Assembly (NCBI RefSeq): GCF_007988885.1
Contig: NZ_BJUZ01000002.1
Coordinates: forward strand, 714,535 to 778,534
From: Gluconobacter wancherniae NBRC 103581
GTDB taxonomy: Bacteria; Pseudomonadota; Alphaproteobacteria; Acetobacterales; Acetobacteraceae
Direction of reading: 5' to 3'
DNA: 64,000 nucleotides
Shown piece after piece: positions 1-8,462 of the stretch. Numbering within the stretch: position 1 is the first letter of the stretch; every line of letters starts with the position of its first letter. Both the position numbers and the translations under genes were made by a program. A model generated the notes under the pieces. The model was not told the DNA's origin. It did not search any database and saw only the letters and a list, made by a program, of their open reading frames with translations.

Positions 1-878
1 TTGGGATATTGATACCGATACTGGCCTTTGGTGCCGTGATGCGTGCTTCAGCGCCGGGGGATCTGTCGTTTCTGCGACCCGTCCTGCTCCTTTCCATTGT
101 CATTGCGGCCCGTGCGGAGGGGCTGGAGGCAAGCGCGCAGGCGGCGGCTCTGGGGCTGTTTCTGGATCTTGTGCTTCTTGTGCTGACGCCTCCTGCCATG
201 AAACTGGTTCCTGAGGCGTCCTATCTGCGCCTGCCTTTACCGCCACTGCCCGGTTTCATTGTGTTGTGGCTAGGTATTCATGCCGCGCTGGGTATGGCCG
301 CGGGGGTGCAGGGGTGGAGTGTGGCTGGAGTGGGCGTGGCGATGCTGCTCGGCCTGCTGGCATTGCTTGATGTTTCTTCAGTTCAGAAGCGATCGGGACG
401 AGGTGTTCTTGATCTTCCTGCGGGAACGTTGCTGCTGACATTTTCTGCTGCCGTTCTCCTTCTTCCTGTGGCCGTCGTGCTGTTGTTCAGTGCGGCGATC
501 CATCAGATTGGCGGAACACTTCTTTTGTCGGTTTTCTCACTGGGGGGAGGGGATGGCGCTCATCTGAGGCTGCCGCTTCTTGCTGCTCTGATGATGATGG
601 TCTGGCTCCTTCTGACGCGGCCCTGGACGCCTCATGGACTGGCACGGCTGCAGGGGATCCAGTGGGGACAGTTTCCAAGGTCTGAGCTACTTTCATTTTT
701 TGGCGGAAAGCCGATATTTCCTTGGGAGCTGCGACGCGTGCTTGCAGGTGCACGCCGTTTTTTCCGCAATGTCAGAAAGCTGCGTGGGTGGAAAATGCCT
801 GATGGCCGCCGGGCAGGTATTGGTCTGTGGCTTTTCCTGCTGGCAGTCGTCCTTGCTGTTCTGGGGCTTACGTCATGA
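1..878 (+). CDS. Hydrogenase-4/complex I-like membrane subunit (HyfB-like), C-terminal part
   Basis: The reading frame is open at the left edge, so this is only the last ~290 codons of a larger gene; the TTG at base 9 is probably internal. The visible part is very hydrophobic, with about six membrane segments, then a basic amphipathic stretch (about residues 215-265) and one last helix. This matches the C-terminal layout of HyfB/NuoL/NuoM-type subunits. It overlaps the next gene by ATGA (875-878), which begins a chain of coupled hyf-like genes. The family call rests mainly on context, because the conserved antiporter core lies outside the window. Confidence 0.6.
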   Translation, partial: GILIPILAFGAVMRASAPGDLSFLRPVLLLSIVIAARAEGLEASAQAAALGLFLDLVLLVLTPPAMKLVPEASYLRLPLPPLPGFIVLWLGIHAALGMAAGVQGWSVAGVGVAMLLGLLALLDVSSVQKRSGRGVLDLPAGTLLLTFSAAVLLLPVAVVLLFSAAIHQIGGTLLLSVFSLGGGDGAHLRLPLLAALMMMVWLLLTRPWTPHGLARLQGIQWGQFPRSELLSFFGGKPIFPWELRRVLAGARRFFRNVRKLRGWKMPDGRRAGIGLWLFLLAVVLAVLGLTS

Positions 879-1780
879 TGGTGCACATTATTTCGTGGCT
901 GGAAGCTCTGGCGCAGGACGTTTTTCAGATCGTGCTGCTTGCGATACTGGCCCCTTTCATCGCGTGGTGTCTGAGATGCGGTCCCGCATGGTTCGGGGGT
1001 ATCGCGACCGTATCGCCATACCCGATAATCACGCAGCATCTCGCTTTCTGGCATCGTGGATGGAAGGTCGGTTTTTCAGGACGGGACGGTGTGTGTCTTG
1101 CTGCGCTCCTGACTGTAATGGCTGTTTTGCCCGCCATCACAACTGATCTCTTCTGGATTTCTTTGGCGGACCCTCTGTTAGTGGGCGTTCTGCTTTTGGC
1201 AATCCGGAGCATCGCTGTGCCCCCATTCACTGCGTTGGTGCGCGATGGGCGTATCGCTGGCAATACGAGGACTGGAATTCGGCCTCTTGTCCCAGCGTTT
1301 CTGCTGCTTTGTCTGGTCGAGGCACTTTCGGCACTTTCGGCGTCTGGTGCCGATGGCCTTGGGGGGCTATGTGCGATCCTTCATATTGAGCCCGGGCCGG
1401 GGCTTGAGGGTGCCCTTGCCGCGTGTGCGCTAGCATTGGGGATTATTTGTCCTCCTTTGCGACATGAAGATGTGATCATGGCGCTATCGGATGTGCGTGA
1501 TCGCGAGGACAGAAACCAGCGGAGGGTGCTGGTCGAGCTTGTGAACTGTGGCTGGGTGCTTTTTTTGTCAGATCTGGCTTTCCCATCCGGAATTGCCCTT
1601 CCGGGAAGCGGCGTAACGGGGTGGTTCTCGGGCCTTGGTTTGCTGGGGGCGAGACTGATACTTGTGGTGCTGGTTCTTGGAGGGCTGCGTACAACAGGGC
1701 AGGAGCGCAGTTCGCGCCTTACGGCACTTTTCGCGGGTCTTGCGCTGCTTATCGCTCTGGCAGGAAGGTTTGCAACATGA
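875..1780 (+). CDS. HyfC/NuoH-like membrane subunit of a hydrogenase-4-related complex
   Basis: This 301-residue protein has about eight membrane helices and resembles respiratory-chain subunit 1 (NuoH) and HyfC, the subunit that anchors the soluble arm in the membrane. Visible family features are an N-terminal helix, a charged loop reading 'PPLRHEDVIMAL' near residue 190, and a late acidic stretch 'VLVELVNCGWVLF'. The ATG at 875 is preferred over upstream in-frame codons because it overlaps the preceding stop as ATGA. It overlaps hyfE the same way (1777-1780). In known complexes this subunit helps shape the quinone or proton path; here that role is inferred. Confidence 0.7.
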   Translation: MMVHIISWLEALAQDVFQIVLLAILAPFIAWCLRCGPAWFGGIATVSPYPIITQHLAFWHRGWKVGFSGRDGVCLAALLTVMAVLPAITTDLFWISLADPLLVGVLLLAIRSIAVPPFTALVRDGRIAGNTRTGIRPLVPAFLLLCLVEALSALSASGADGLGGLCAILHIEPGPGLEGALAACALALGIICPPLRHEDVIMALSDVRDREDRNQRRVLVELVNCGWVLFLSDLAFPSGIALPGSGVTGWFSGLGLLGARLILVVLVLGGLRTTGQERSSRLTALFAGLALLIALAGRFAT

Positions 1781-2298
1781 TTGCCGGATTTGCATTGCTT
1801 CTGCTGCTTGCTCTTGCGGCGCTGGGGCGTGATGGACGTGGCCTGCCGCTTTATGGCGTTGTCTGTGCGTTTACAGGTGCGACAGTGTGTGGCGGTTTGC
1901 TGGCGTTACTGACTTCCGTAGCCCTGATCTCGTTGAATATTGTGGCTTGGATCGGCTTGCGTCGCTTTGCACCCCACACGCCTGAGCGCAGTTCGGTTCT
2001 GCCTGTAATGGGCACAATCGTATTGTTGCTGACGCTTGCTCTCTCCGGAGCAAGTCTGGGCCTTACTACGGCTCTTGGTGCGGGAATCGTGCTCGCCGGC
2101 CTTTGCGGGGCTGCATTCGGGCCCCCTTTGGTACAGTTTGTGGGCCTGCTGATGGCATCTGACGGTTTGATCGTGATGGCTTGCGTCATGCAGTCCTGGG
2201 CGCTTTTTGCAACGGCTCTTGCGTTCTGGGGTGTTCTTGCCGCTCTGGGCTGCGTGCTTTTGCCAAGGCTTGCATGGCGAAGGGTGCTGGAGGAATGA
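1777..2298 (+). CDS. HyfE-like small membrane subunit
   Basis: This 173-residue protein is almost entirely hydrophobic, with about six predicted helices and a short charged C-terminus ending in RRVLEE. By position (after HyfC, before HyfF) and composition it corresponds to HyfE, a NuoK-like subunit; E. coli HyfE is somewhat longer. The ATG at 1777 overlaps the hyfC stop (ATGA), and its own stop overlaps the next ATG at 2295. I see no clear conserved NuoK glutamates in mid-membrane positions, consistent with the divergence of the whole cluster. Function is inferred from context. Confidence 0.62.
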   Translation: MIAGFALLLLLALAALGRDGRGLPLYGVVCAFTGATVCGGLLALLTSVALISLNIVAWIGLRRFAPHTPERSSVLPVMGTIVLLLTLALSGASLGLTTALGAGIVLAGLCGAAFGPPLVQFVGLLMASDGLIVMACVMQSWALFATALAFWGVLAALGCVLLPRLAWRRVLEE

Positions 2299-3386
2299 GC
2301 CACCAAATAGCGCCAATCAACGTGCTGTCTGCGGTGACAACGTGGCCGTTATTGGCGGCATTCCTGCTTTTTGTGACGCCCGATTCCCGCCAGAAGGCCA
2401 GCGGGCTCACGTTTGCTGTCGCAGGTGCGCTTCTTACGCCGCTTGCGGTTGTGCTCATGCCAGGGACGGATGCATTCGCGGCAGCCTGTTCATGTGCTGT
2501 AGCGCTTATGCCGCTTCTGTTACCTCCCGGAGCAGATCGGGCCTCGCGCATTCTGCCTTTTTTGATCACCGGCTGCGCTCTTATTGCGCTGAACGTGCAT
2601 TCGGCGCTGGCTGTGACCGTGCTTTGTGGCGCAGGTATTGTGCTCCTGGCCTGGCGAGAGGGGCGCGGCACGCAGAAGGCAAGCAGCGTATGGGATATGG
2701 CGCGCAGCCGCCTGTGTGGCGTTGTTTTGGGAGCGCTGGGGGCTGCATTGCTGCCGATGCAGCATCAGTCTCCTCTGGGGCCGGTTCTGCTGGCCATTGG
2801 TTTGTGTATGATGGCAGGGCTCGGGCCTTCTCCGGCTCCCCGCTCGGCTGCAGCACTTATGGATACGTGCCTGCGTTTTGCAGCGATTGTGCTGATGATG
2901 CGGCTGAATACGCAGCCTCTTGTTCATGTGCTTGTGCTGGTTGCTGGTTTTGCGAGCCTGCTGATGGCGGTTACCGCGTCGGGCGCGCGTGTGGCTCTGC
3001 CAATGCTTTCCGCTCTGGCTGCAATCAGTGCCGCAACGGGAGAAGCTGCTGCTGTGCTTCTGCTACTGATCGCGGCTCTTGGCACAACAACGCTGGAGAC
3101 ACGCGGAAAATCAACTGAAACTGACGCAATTTTCTGGGGGAGTGCGCCATGGCCTGTGTTCTGTGCGCTCATTCTGATCGGGCGCTCTCTTGAGGTTGCG
3201 CTTCTATGGCTGCTTGTGGGCTGTGTTGCCTTGGGGCTGCGAGGAGCCTCTCTGCCGCTGATCCTGCCTGCCTGGCAACGGGGTGAGCGAAACATGGCGG
3301 CGTTTGTGGAAGTGGCTCTTTTGTTATGCGGTCTGACTGCTCCGCTTCTGCTGGTGTGGCATCCGGTCGCAGGGTGGCGCCCGTGA
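2295..3386 (+). CDS. HyfF-like antiporter-type membrane subunit, short and degenerate
   Basis: This 363-residue protein has about ten to eleven membrane segments and sits where HyfF (NuoN/M-like) normally lies. Family members are usually 480-530 residues, so this one is short. Functional antiporter-like subunits carry lysines and glutamates inside membrane helices for proton transfer. Here the few lysines (RQKASG, TQKASS, RGKSTE) lie in loops and I see none inside a helix. It overlaps hyfE by ATGA and hyfG by GTGA. The sequence therefore suggests a structural, possibly non-pumping, version of the subunit. Confidence 0.58.
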   Translation: MSHQIAPINVLSAVTTWPLLAAFLLFVTPDSRQKASGLTFAVAGALLTPLAVVLMPGTDAFAAACSCAVALMPLLLPPGADRASRILPFLITGCALIALNVHSALAVTVLCGAGIVLLAWREGRGTQKASSVWDMARSRLCGVVLGALGAALLPMQHQSPLGPVLLAIGLCMMAGLGPSPAPRSAAALMDTCLRFAAIVLMMRLNTQPLVHVLVLVAGFASLLMAVTASGARVALPMLSALAAISAATGEAAAVLLLLIAALGTTTLETRGKSTETDAIFWGSAPWPVFCALILIGRSLEVALLWLLVGCVALGLRGASLPLILPAWQRGERNMAAFVEVALLLCGLTAPLLLVWHPVAGWRP

Positions 3387-4819
3387 GGGAAATGTCGTCT
3401 CTCATTCATTCCGGCGAGCGTGTCTCGCTGTTTCACTATCATCTGGATGCCGACCTTTGGCGCACCATGCTGGCTGCCCCTGGAGCAACTCTGCCGCTGG
3501 TTTCGGCGTGGGCGGACTCTTCGAGAATTTACATCCTGCTTCTTGAGGGCAATCGTCCGTTGATGGCGAGCTGTGCTGTGGAGGACGGTCGTTATCTGGC
3601 ACCATCCTCACGCTTCCCCGCTGCGGAATGGGGGGAGAGGGTCGCGTATGATCTCTATGGCGTTGAAGGGATGGGCGCGCGCGATGATAGTCCTGCAGTG
3701 GATGAAGGGGGCTGGGATGCGACCTGGCCGCTCTCTGAGCGCCCGGGGCCGGGCCTGCCGGGTCTGAAACCACTTGCCGATCGGCCATTTCTTCGCCCTG
3801 AGCGAACAGGACTATGCGGGCCGTTGGGTCTGTCTTTTGATATTTGCGATGGGCGTGCAGAAGGTATTTCCGTTTCTGCAGGGTTTGCGCATCGGGGGGT
3901 ATTGTCCCAACTCATTGGGAAGTCGCCGGAAGAGGGGCTGCGACTTGTTTCCCGTGTAACGGCAGGGGGATTTGTTGCTCACCCGCTGGCATTTGTGCGC
4001 GCTGTAGAGCAGGCGCGGGGTGAGCTTCCCGGCCCTGGTATTAGGGATACACGCTTCCTGTTGCTGGAGATCGAGCGGATTTCGGTTCATCTGCATGACA
4101 TTGCTGTAACAATGCGCTCTGTTGAGGCAGAGATGTTTGCATCTCATTGCGATCATGCGCGTGAAGCGGTGGCGCAGGCCTGCGCTCGGGCAGGTGTTTC
4201 CCGTCGTCTGACGGATTTGGTGACATTCACTGGATTGAAGGACGGACTTGAGCCCGTTCCTCTGGCGCAGGCCGTCTGTGATGTGATGGAGCCAAGAATG
4301 CTGGCTCTGGCAGAGATGCAACGCACATTCGGCGTTCGCCTGCGAAAAATTGGCGCTCTGAGCGTGGAAGCCGTGCGTGAATATGCCGTGGGCGGTGTAA
4401 CCGGGCGTGCTAGCGGACGGAGTCTGGACCTGCGTCGACGGGAGGCCGGGATGCGTCTGGACGCTTTGCGGGCTACCGGTGACAGCGCTGGAGACGCACA
4501 GGCGCGCAATGCTCTGCGTTTGGCTGAAATCCGCGATTCTCTGGCTTTGATGCGCCGTATACTGGCGAGTATCGGTATGGATGATGATGAACCTGCTCCA
4601 CAGTCTTTGGAGGAGGGAATTGGTGCAGCTGAAGGTCCGCGTGGGGATGTGTGGTACTGGGTGCAGCTCAAGGATGGTCTGATCAAGGCCATTCAGGTCA
4701 GAGACCCATCCGCCTCTCTGTTGCCGGTGTTGGGGAAGGCTTTGGATGGTCTGACACCGGATCAACTGGTCACGGCCCTGCGTTCTTTCGGTCTTGCACC
4801 ATCGGGAATTGCATTATGA
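3383..4819 (+). CDS. HyfG-like NuoCD-type large subunit lacking Ni ligands
   Basis: This 478-residue soluble subunit joins a NuoC-like N-terminal domain (about residues 1-140, with 'WGERVAYDLYGVEG') to a NuoD/hydrogenase-large-subunit-like domain ('AGFAHRGV' ahead of the former nickel motif). In [NiFe] hydrogenases two CxxC motifs bind nickel. The first should be RxCGxC but reads RVTAGG (Thr193-Gly196). The C-terminal DPCxxC reads DPSAS (near residues 441-445). It therefore cannot bind Ni-Fe and resembles complex I or the energy-converting hydrogenase-related (Ehr) complexes. The GTG at 3383 overlaps hyfF and has AGGGTGG upstream; an ATG at 3392 is the alternative. Confidence 0.72.
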   Translation: MREMSSLIHSGERVSLFHYHLDADLWRTMLAAPGATLPLVSAWADSSRIYILLLEGNRPLMASCAVEDGRYLAPSSRFPAAEWGERVAYDLYGVEGMGARDDSPAVDEGGWDATWPLSERPGPGLPGLKPLADRPFLRPERTGLCGPLGLSFDICDGRAEGISVSAGFAHRGVLSQLIGKSPEEGLRLVSRVTAGGFVAHPLAFVRAVEQARGELPGPGIRDTRFLLLEIERISVHLHDIAVTMRSVEAEMFASHCDHAREAVAQACARAGVSRRLTDLVTFTGLKDGLEPVPLAQAVCDVMEPRMLALAEMQRTFGVRLRKIGALSVEAVREYAVGGVTGRASGRSLDLRRREAGMRLDALRATGDSAGDAQARNALRLAEIRDSLALMRRILASIGMDDDEPAPQSLEEGIGAAEGPRGDVWYWVQLKDGLIKAIQVRDPSASLLPVLGKALDGLTPDQLVTALRSFGLAPSGIAL

Positions 4820-5310
4820 AGATCCTGCCCGGAATGGGGCCTTCCAGTCTGCTTCAGGCTTTTCTGGATGTGACACGCTGGCGGGCCTCCGGGCAAGATC
4901 GTCTTGGCCGGCGCCAGCCTATTGCGCTTTTTCCTCTTGAAACGGGGGGGTGTGAAGGCTGCGCAATGGAAGTTTCCGCTCTGGCAGGCAGTGCTTTTGC
5001 GCTTGAGCAGCATGGCTTTTGTCTGGTGAGTGAGCCGGAAGACGCGGACTGGCTTCTGGTCACGGGGCCGGTGACGCGGGCGAGTGCGGATGCGCTTGAT
5101 CGAAACTGGCGCGCAATGCCGCGTGGCAGGAGCCTTGTCGCGGTTGGTGATTGTGCGATCAGCGGCGGACCGTTCACTACTAATTATGCTGTTTTGGGGG
5201 GGCTGGATAAACTTGCCTCTGTGAGGATGCAAGTGCCGGGCTGTCCTCCATCCCCGCAGGATCTGCTTCTGGGGTTGGAGGCGCTGGCGACCGGTCAGGT
5301 CAGGACGTAA
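4816..5310 (+). CDS. HyfI/NuoB-like [4Fe-4S] subunit
   Basis: This 164-residue protein belongs to the NuoB/hydrogenase small-subunit family that carries the proximal (N2-type) [4Fe-4S] cluster next to the quinone or NiFe site. All four expected cysteines are present: C46 and C49 in GGCEGC, C113 in VGDC and C143 in VPGCPP. Electron transfer could therefore be intact even though the partner large subunit has lost its nickel site. It starts by ATGA overlap with hyfG and is the last gene of the operon. Its 3' end overlaps the convergent pssA by 11 bases. No HyfA- or HyfH-like ferredoxin subunit is visible downstream. Confidence 0.78.
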   Translation: MKILPGMGPSSLLQAFLDVTRWRASGQDRLGRRQPIALFPLETGGCEGCAMEVSALAGSAFALEQHGFCLVSEPEDADWLLVTGPVTRASADALDRNWRAMPRGRSLVAVGDCAISGGPFTTNYAVLGGLDKLASVRMQVPGCPPSPQDLLLGLEALATGQVRT

Positions 5311-6190
5311 CTGGTTCGTCTTCGACCGCTTCGGACATGTCTTCTGCGGCCTTCTTTAGTCGGTGATAAGAGCGCCGCGAGAAAGGCAGGATGGCGACGT
5401 ACAGAACGCCTGCCACAGCGAGAGCACCCCACGGATCAGCCACCAGAACTGCTGCAAACAGACAGGTTCCCAGCATGAGCGGTAGCACGTAACGCGATGG
5501 GACCTTGAAGTTCTTGAACGACCAGACTGGTAGCGTTGATACCAGCAGTGCCGCAGTGAAAATCAGACAGATTGCAGAGACAATTGGCGCGCGTGCGAAG
5601 TCCGCGATTGCCGGAGTGCCCATTCTGTCTGCTTCGAGGCCTAGGAAAACTGGAAACAGCACAATTCCAGCACCTGCTGGCGCAGGGACGCCTGTGAAGA
5701 AACTGTGCGAATATTCGGGTTTATCTTCGTCATCTAGGCTTGCATTGAAGCGGGCCAGACGAAGCGCCATGCAGACCGTGAACATGACGCAAGGGACAAA
5801 TGCATAACGCCCTGCGTTCTCAAGGGACCACATCAGCAGGACGAATGACGGCGCAACGCCAAAGCAGACAAAGTCTGAAAGACTGTCGAATTCGGCGCCG
5901 AAGCGGGTTGTGCCTCGGAGGAGGCGCGCAATCCGCCCGTCCAGCCCATCAATGCACGCAGCAATCAGAAGGGCCACGGCTGCCTGCCCGAAGCGAAGCT
6001 CTAGCGCAAAACGCATGCCGCTTAGCCCGGCGCACAATCCGAGCATCGTCATGATATTCGGAATCAGTCGGTTGAAGGACGGGCCACGGACGCGGTTACG
6101 CGGGCGGCGTCCGATCCTGCGAAGCCTGCGGCGGATACGACGGCGTCGGGCAGGAGGTGTGTCCTGCCGGATCGGCTCGGGGGCGCTCAT
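5300..6190 (-). CDS. pssA: CDP-diacylglycerol-serine O-phosphatidyltransferase
   Basis: This enzyme transfers phosphatidate from CDP-diacylglycerol to L-serine to make phosphatidylserine in the inner membrane. The CDP-alcohol phosphatidyltransferase signature DGx2ARx8Gx3Dx3D is complete, running from 'DGRIAR' to 'FDSLSD'. About seven to eight membrane helices follow. It lies 13 bases downstream of psd on the same strand, so both steps to phosphatidylethanolamine are probably co-transcribed. The N-terminal ~36 residues are unusually arginine-rich, with several RR and RRR runs, ahead of the conserved 'IPNIMTMLGL' core. The C-terminal ~25 residues are charged. Confidence 0.93.
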   Translation of the reverse strand: MSAPEPIRQDTPPARRRRIRRRLRRIGRRPRNRVRGPSFNRLIPNIMTMLGLCAGLSGMRFALELRFGQAAVALLIAACIDGLDGRIARLLRGTTRFGAEFDSLSDFVCFGVAPSFVLLMWSLENAGRYAFVPCVMFTVCMALRLARFNASLDDEDKPEYSHSFFTGVPAPAGAGIVLFPVFLGLEADRMGTPAIADFARAPIVSAICLIFTAALLVSTLPVWSFKNFKVPSRYVLPLMLGTCLFAAVLVADPWGALAVAGVLYVAILPFSRRSYHRLKKAAEDMSEAVEDEPVTS

Positions 6191-6203
6191 CGTGCGGTCT
6201 GGT

Positions 6204-6881
6204 TCAGAGTTTTGCCAGGACGGTTTCGCCGCCGATCATTGTCTGTCCTTCGGTCACCAGCGGCTCCACGCCGGGCGGAAGATAGACGTCTGTGCGGGAG
6301 CCGAAGCGGATCAGGCCAAAACGCTCACCGGCTTCAAGGTGATCGCCTTCCTCTACGAAGCACAGGATACGCCGTGCAATCAGACCGGCGATCTGAACAA
6401 CGCCAATATTGCGACCATCGGCGAGCGTCAGGCGCAGTTCGTTGCGCTCATTATGCTCGGATGCTTTGTCGAGGCTGGCGTTGAGGAACTTGCCTGCGTG
6501 ATAGGCGACCTTCGTCACCTGACCAGCAACGGGCATGCGGTTGATATGAACATCCAGCACGGACAGGAAGGTAGAGACGCGCCAGACAGGAGCTGCTCCC
6601 ATTTCTAGTGCGACCGGGGGAGCGACCAGCGACACGGAGGTGATGCGGCCATCAGCAGAAGCCAGAACCAGATCCGAGCCTGGTGGTGGCGTGCGCTTTG
6701 GGTCGCGGAAGAAATAGAGGCAGAACGCCGTGAAGGCGATGCCTGCGTTACCCAGAAACCGGGTGGCGCGCCAGGGTGTTGCCCGTCCCAGGAGGCCGAC
6801 GAGCGTACCTGCTGCGAGGAAGGGAGTCGCAGCGCGATGCGGCGGCGACAGGACGAGCTTCAAGGATTGAATGAGGGACAT
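6204..6881 (-). CDS. psd: Phosphatidylserine decarboxylase proenzyme (short form)
   Basis: This enzyme decarboxylates phosphatidylserine to phosphatidylethanolamine. The 225-residue form is the short, PSD-A-like class. The self-cleavage site is visible near the C-terminus as 'IRFGSRTDVY': cleavage between Gly and Ser would create the pyruvoyl cofactor on the small alpha chain. Two hydrophobic segments near residues 15-60 anchor it in the membrane. The catalytic region around 'VHINRMPVAG' fits the family. It is the first gene of the psd-pssA pair. Confidence 0.93.
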   Translation of the reverse strand: MSLIQSLKLVLSPPHRAATPFLAAGTLVGLLGRATPWRATRFLGNAGIAFTAFCLYFFRDPKRTPPPGSDLVLASADGRITSVSLVAPPVALEMGAAPVWRVSTFLSVLDVHINRMPVAGQVTKVAYHAGKFLNASLDKASEHNERNELRLTLADGRNIGVVQIAGLIARRILCFVEEGDHLEAGERFGLIRFGSRTDVYLPPGVEPLVTEGQTMIGGETVLAKL

Positions 6882-6955
6882 ATGCGCAGTCTTACGACAC
6901 CGGTAGCCGGGGTCAAGAATCCTGATTGTAAGAGCACACTTTTCCGAAGTGTTTT

Positions 6956-7681
6956 TCAGGCCGGTTCCGCAATCTGACGGGAGATCGGTGCCCTGATGCC
7001 TTCTTCGAGCAGGGGAAGCCCCGCATAGGCATTTTTTCTGGCCAGAACCACATGCACACCCGCGAGGGGATATCCGGTAGCTCTTCCAAGACGCTCCGGG
7101 ATGGTTCCGTTACTGGTATTGAGAAAAATCGGGGGCGCCATGAGTGCGCCGGTATGTCGTTCAATCCGGAACATGCCCTGACCCAGGACGCGTGCTAACT
7201 GATTTGTGCTGAAAGGACTGCCATGCCCGAAAGGTGTTGCATCCGTATGCGCCCAGGCTCCCGATCGGTTGGGCGTTACGAGGATGAGGCATCCATCGTC
7301 TGTCATGACACGCCACACGGCGCGTAAGAAGTCTGGAATAGAGCGCGCAAATTCCAGCCCGTGCACTACCATGACGGCGTCCATTGAAAGATCGTCGAAG
7401 GGCAATCGATTGCTTTCGATGATACAATCCGGAAGGATTCGTTCGATGGGAGACAGACGCTGGGTCTGGGGTGTTTGCAGTCGACCAGAGACGGCGAAAG
7501 ACGCACTCCCGGGAAGGTATGGGTGTGTATAGCCTACGCCAAGGATGCGTCTGGCTGTCAGGGAGGGCATTACGGCCCGGAGCCGCCTATTCAGCAGAAA
7601 TGCAGCGCGCTGACCTGCGCGGCTCTCGTAGAAAGCGGCGGCATCATCGGAACGGGATCGGGCCAGACGCGTCAGCATCAT
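6956..7681 (-). CDS. Class I SAM-dependent methyltransferase-like protein
   Basis: This 241-residue protein has a Methyltransf_11-like Rossmann core. The motif I region reads 'ILGVGYTHPYL' rather than the usual DxGxGxG, followed by a motif IV-like 'LSMDAVMVVHGLEF' and 'DDGCLILVTPN'. That degenerate but recognisable pattern is common in alphaproteobacterial proteins found next to gloB. The ATG at 7681 is preferred over an upstream in-frame codon at 7759, which would overlap the divergent gloB. The substrate is unknown. Only 37 bases separate it from gloB, so the two promoters must overlap the coding ends. Confidence 0.72.
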   Translation of the reverse strand: MMLTRLARSRSDDAAAFYESRAGQRAAFLLNRRLRAVMPSLTARRILGVGYTHPYLPGSASFAVSGRLQTPQTQRLSPIERILPDCIIESNRLPFDDLSMDAVMVVHGLEFARSIPDFLRAVWRVMTDDGCLILVTPNRSGAWAHTDATPFGHGSPFSTNQLARVLGQGMFRIERHTGALMAPPIFLNTSNGTIPERLGRATGYPLAGVHVVLARKNAYAGLPLLEEGIRAPISRQIAEPA

Positions 7682-7718
7682 GATATCTAACCAGCAACAT
7701 CCATGAAGGGAAACCGCC

Positions 7719-8435
7719 ATGTCGGTCGATATTCTGCCAATCCCGGTTCTGTCTGACAATTATGCGTGGCTTGTCACTGTCCCTGATGGCACGCGGGCTT
7801 TGATTGACCCCGGCGAATCTGCGCCGGTTGAAGCTGTTCTCGGGGCCGGTAGGCTGGATCTGATTCTGCTGACGCATCATCACGGTGATCATACAGGGGG
7901 CGTAGAGAAACTGCGTCAGCGTTATGGAGCCAAGGTGTTTGGGCCTGCACAAAAGCGGGACTGGCTTCCTGCTCTGGATCGTGGGCTTGAAGACAACGAT
8001 GTTTTCCAGATCGGATCGACAGATGTGCAGGCGCTTCTTACGCCAGGGCATGCTGTCGGCCATATTTCCTATGTTATCCCGGAGGTTCCCGCTCTCTTTA
8101 GTGGCGATGCGCTGTTCAGCGCTGGTTGTGGGCGATTGCTTGAAGGAACGGCTGCTGAACTCTTCAACAGTCTGCGGCGCTACGCTGATTTGCCAGACGA
8201 GACTCTGGTTTGCGCGGGGCACGAATATACGCGCTCAAATATTGCTTTTGCAGTGTCCGTCGATCCGGAAAACGAGGCGCTTAGAGCGCGTGCAGCGGAA
8301 GTGGAGCGGCTTCTTGAAGCGGGCCGACCTACATTGCCCGTCACTCTTGGGGTGGAACGCGCCACTAATCCGTTTTTGCGGGCTAAAGACGTTGAGACTT
8401 TTGCCCGACTGCGCAAGGCGAAGGACGTTTTCTGA
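7719..8435 (+). CDS. gloB: Hydroxyacylglutathione hydrolase (glyoxalase II)
   Basis: This enzyme hydrolyses S-D-lactoylglutathione to D-lactate and glutathione, the second step of methylglyoxal detoxification in the cytosol. The metallo-beta-lactamase signature THHHGDH is present near residue 50. Later metal ligands lie in 'TPGHAVGH', 'FSGDALF' and 'CAGHEYT', and the C-terminal substrate-binding helix region is complete. At 238 residues it is normal length for GloB. The ATG has a purine-rich GAAGGGAAA ahead of it. A hairpin terminator follows 28 bases after the stop. Confidence 0.93.
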   Translation: MSVDILPIPVLSDNYAWLVTVPDGTRALIDPGESAPVEAVLGAGRLDLILLTHHHGDHTGGVEKLRQRYGAKVFGPAQKRDWLPALDRGLEDNDVFQIGSTDVQALLTPGHAVGHISYVIPEVPALFSGDALFSAGCGRLLEGTAAELFNSLRRYADLPDETLVCAGHEYTRSNIAFAVSVDPENEALRARAAEVERLLEAGRPTLPVTLGVERATNPFLRAKDVETFARLRKAKDVF

Positions 8436-8462
8436 ACTGCTTCCAAGGATAGGACGAAGCCA

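Noticed and set aside
3950..3975. An active [NiFe] hydrogenase
   Set aside because: Both nickel-binding CxxC pairs are missing in the HyfG-like subunit.
3812..4765. Long minus-strand open frame opposite the HyfG-like gene
   Set aside because: It lies fully antisense to a well-supported coding gene, has shuffled low-complexity composition and no recognisable domain.
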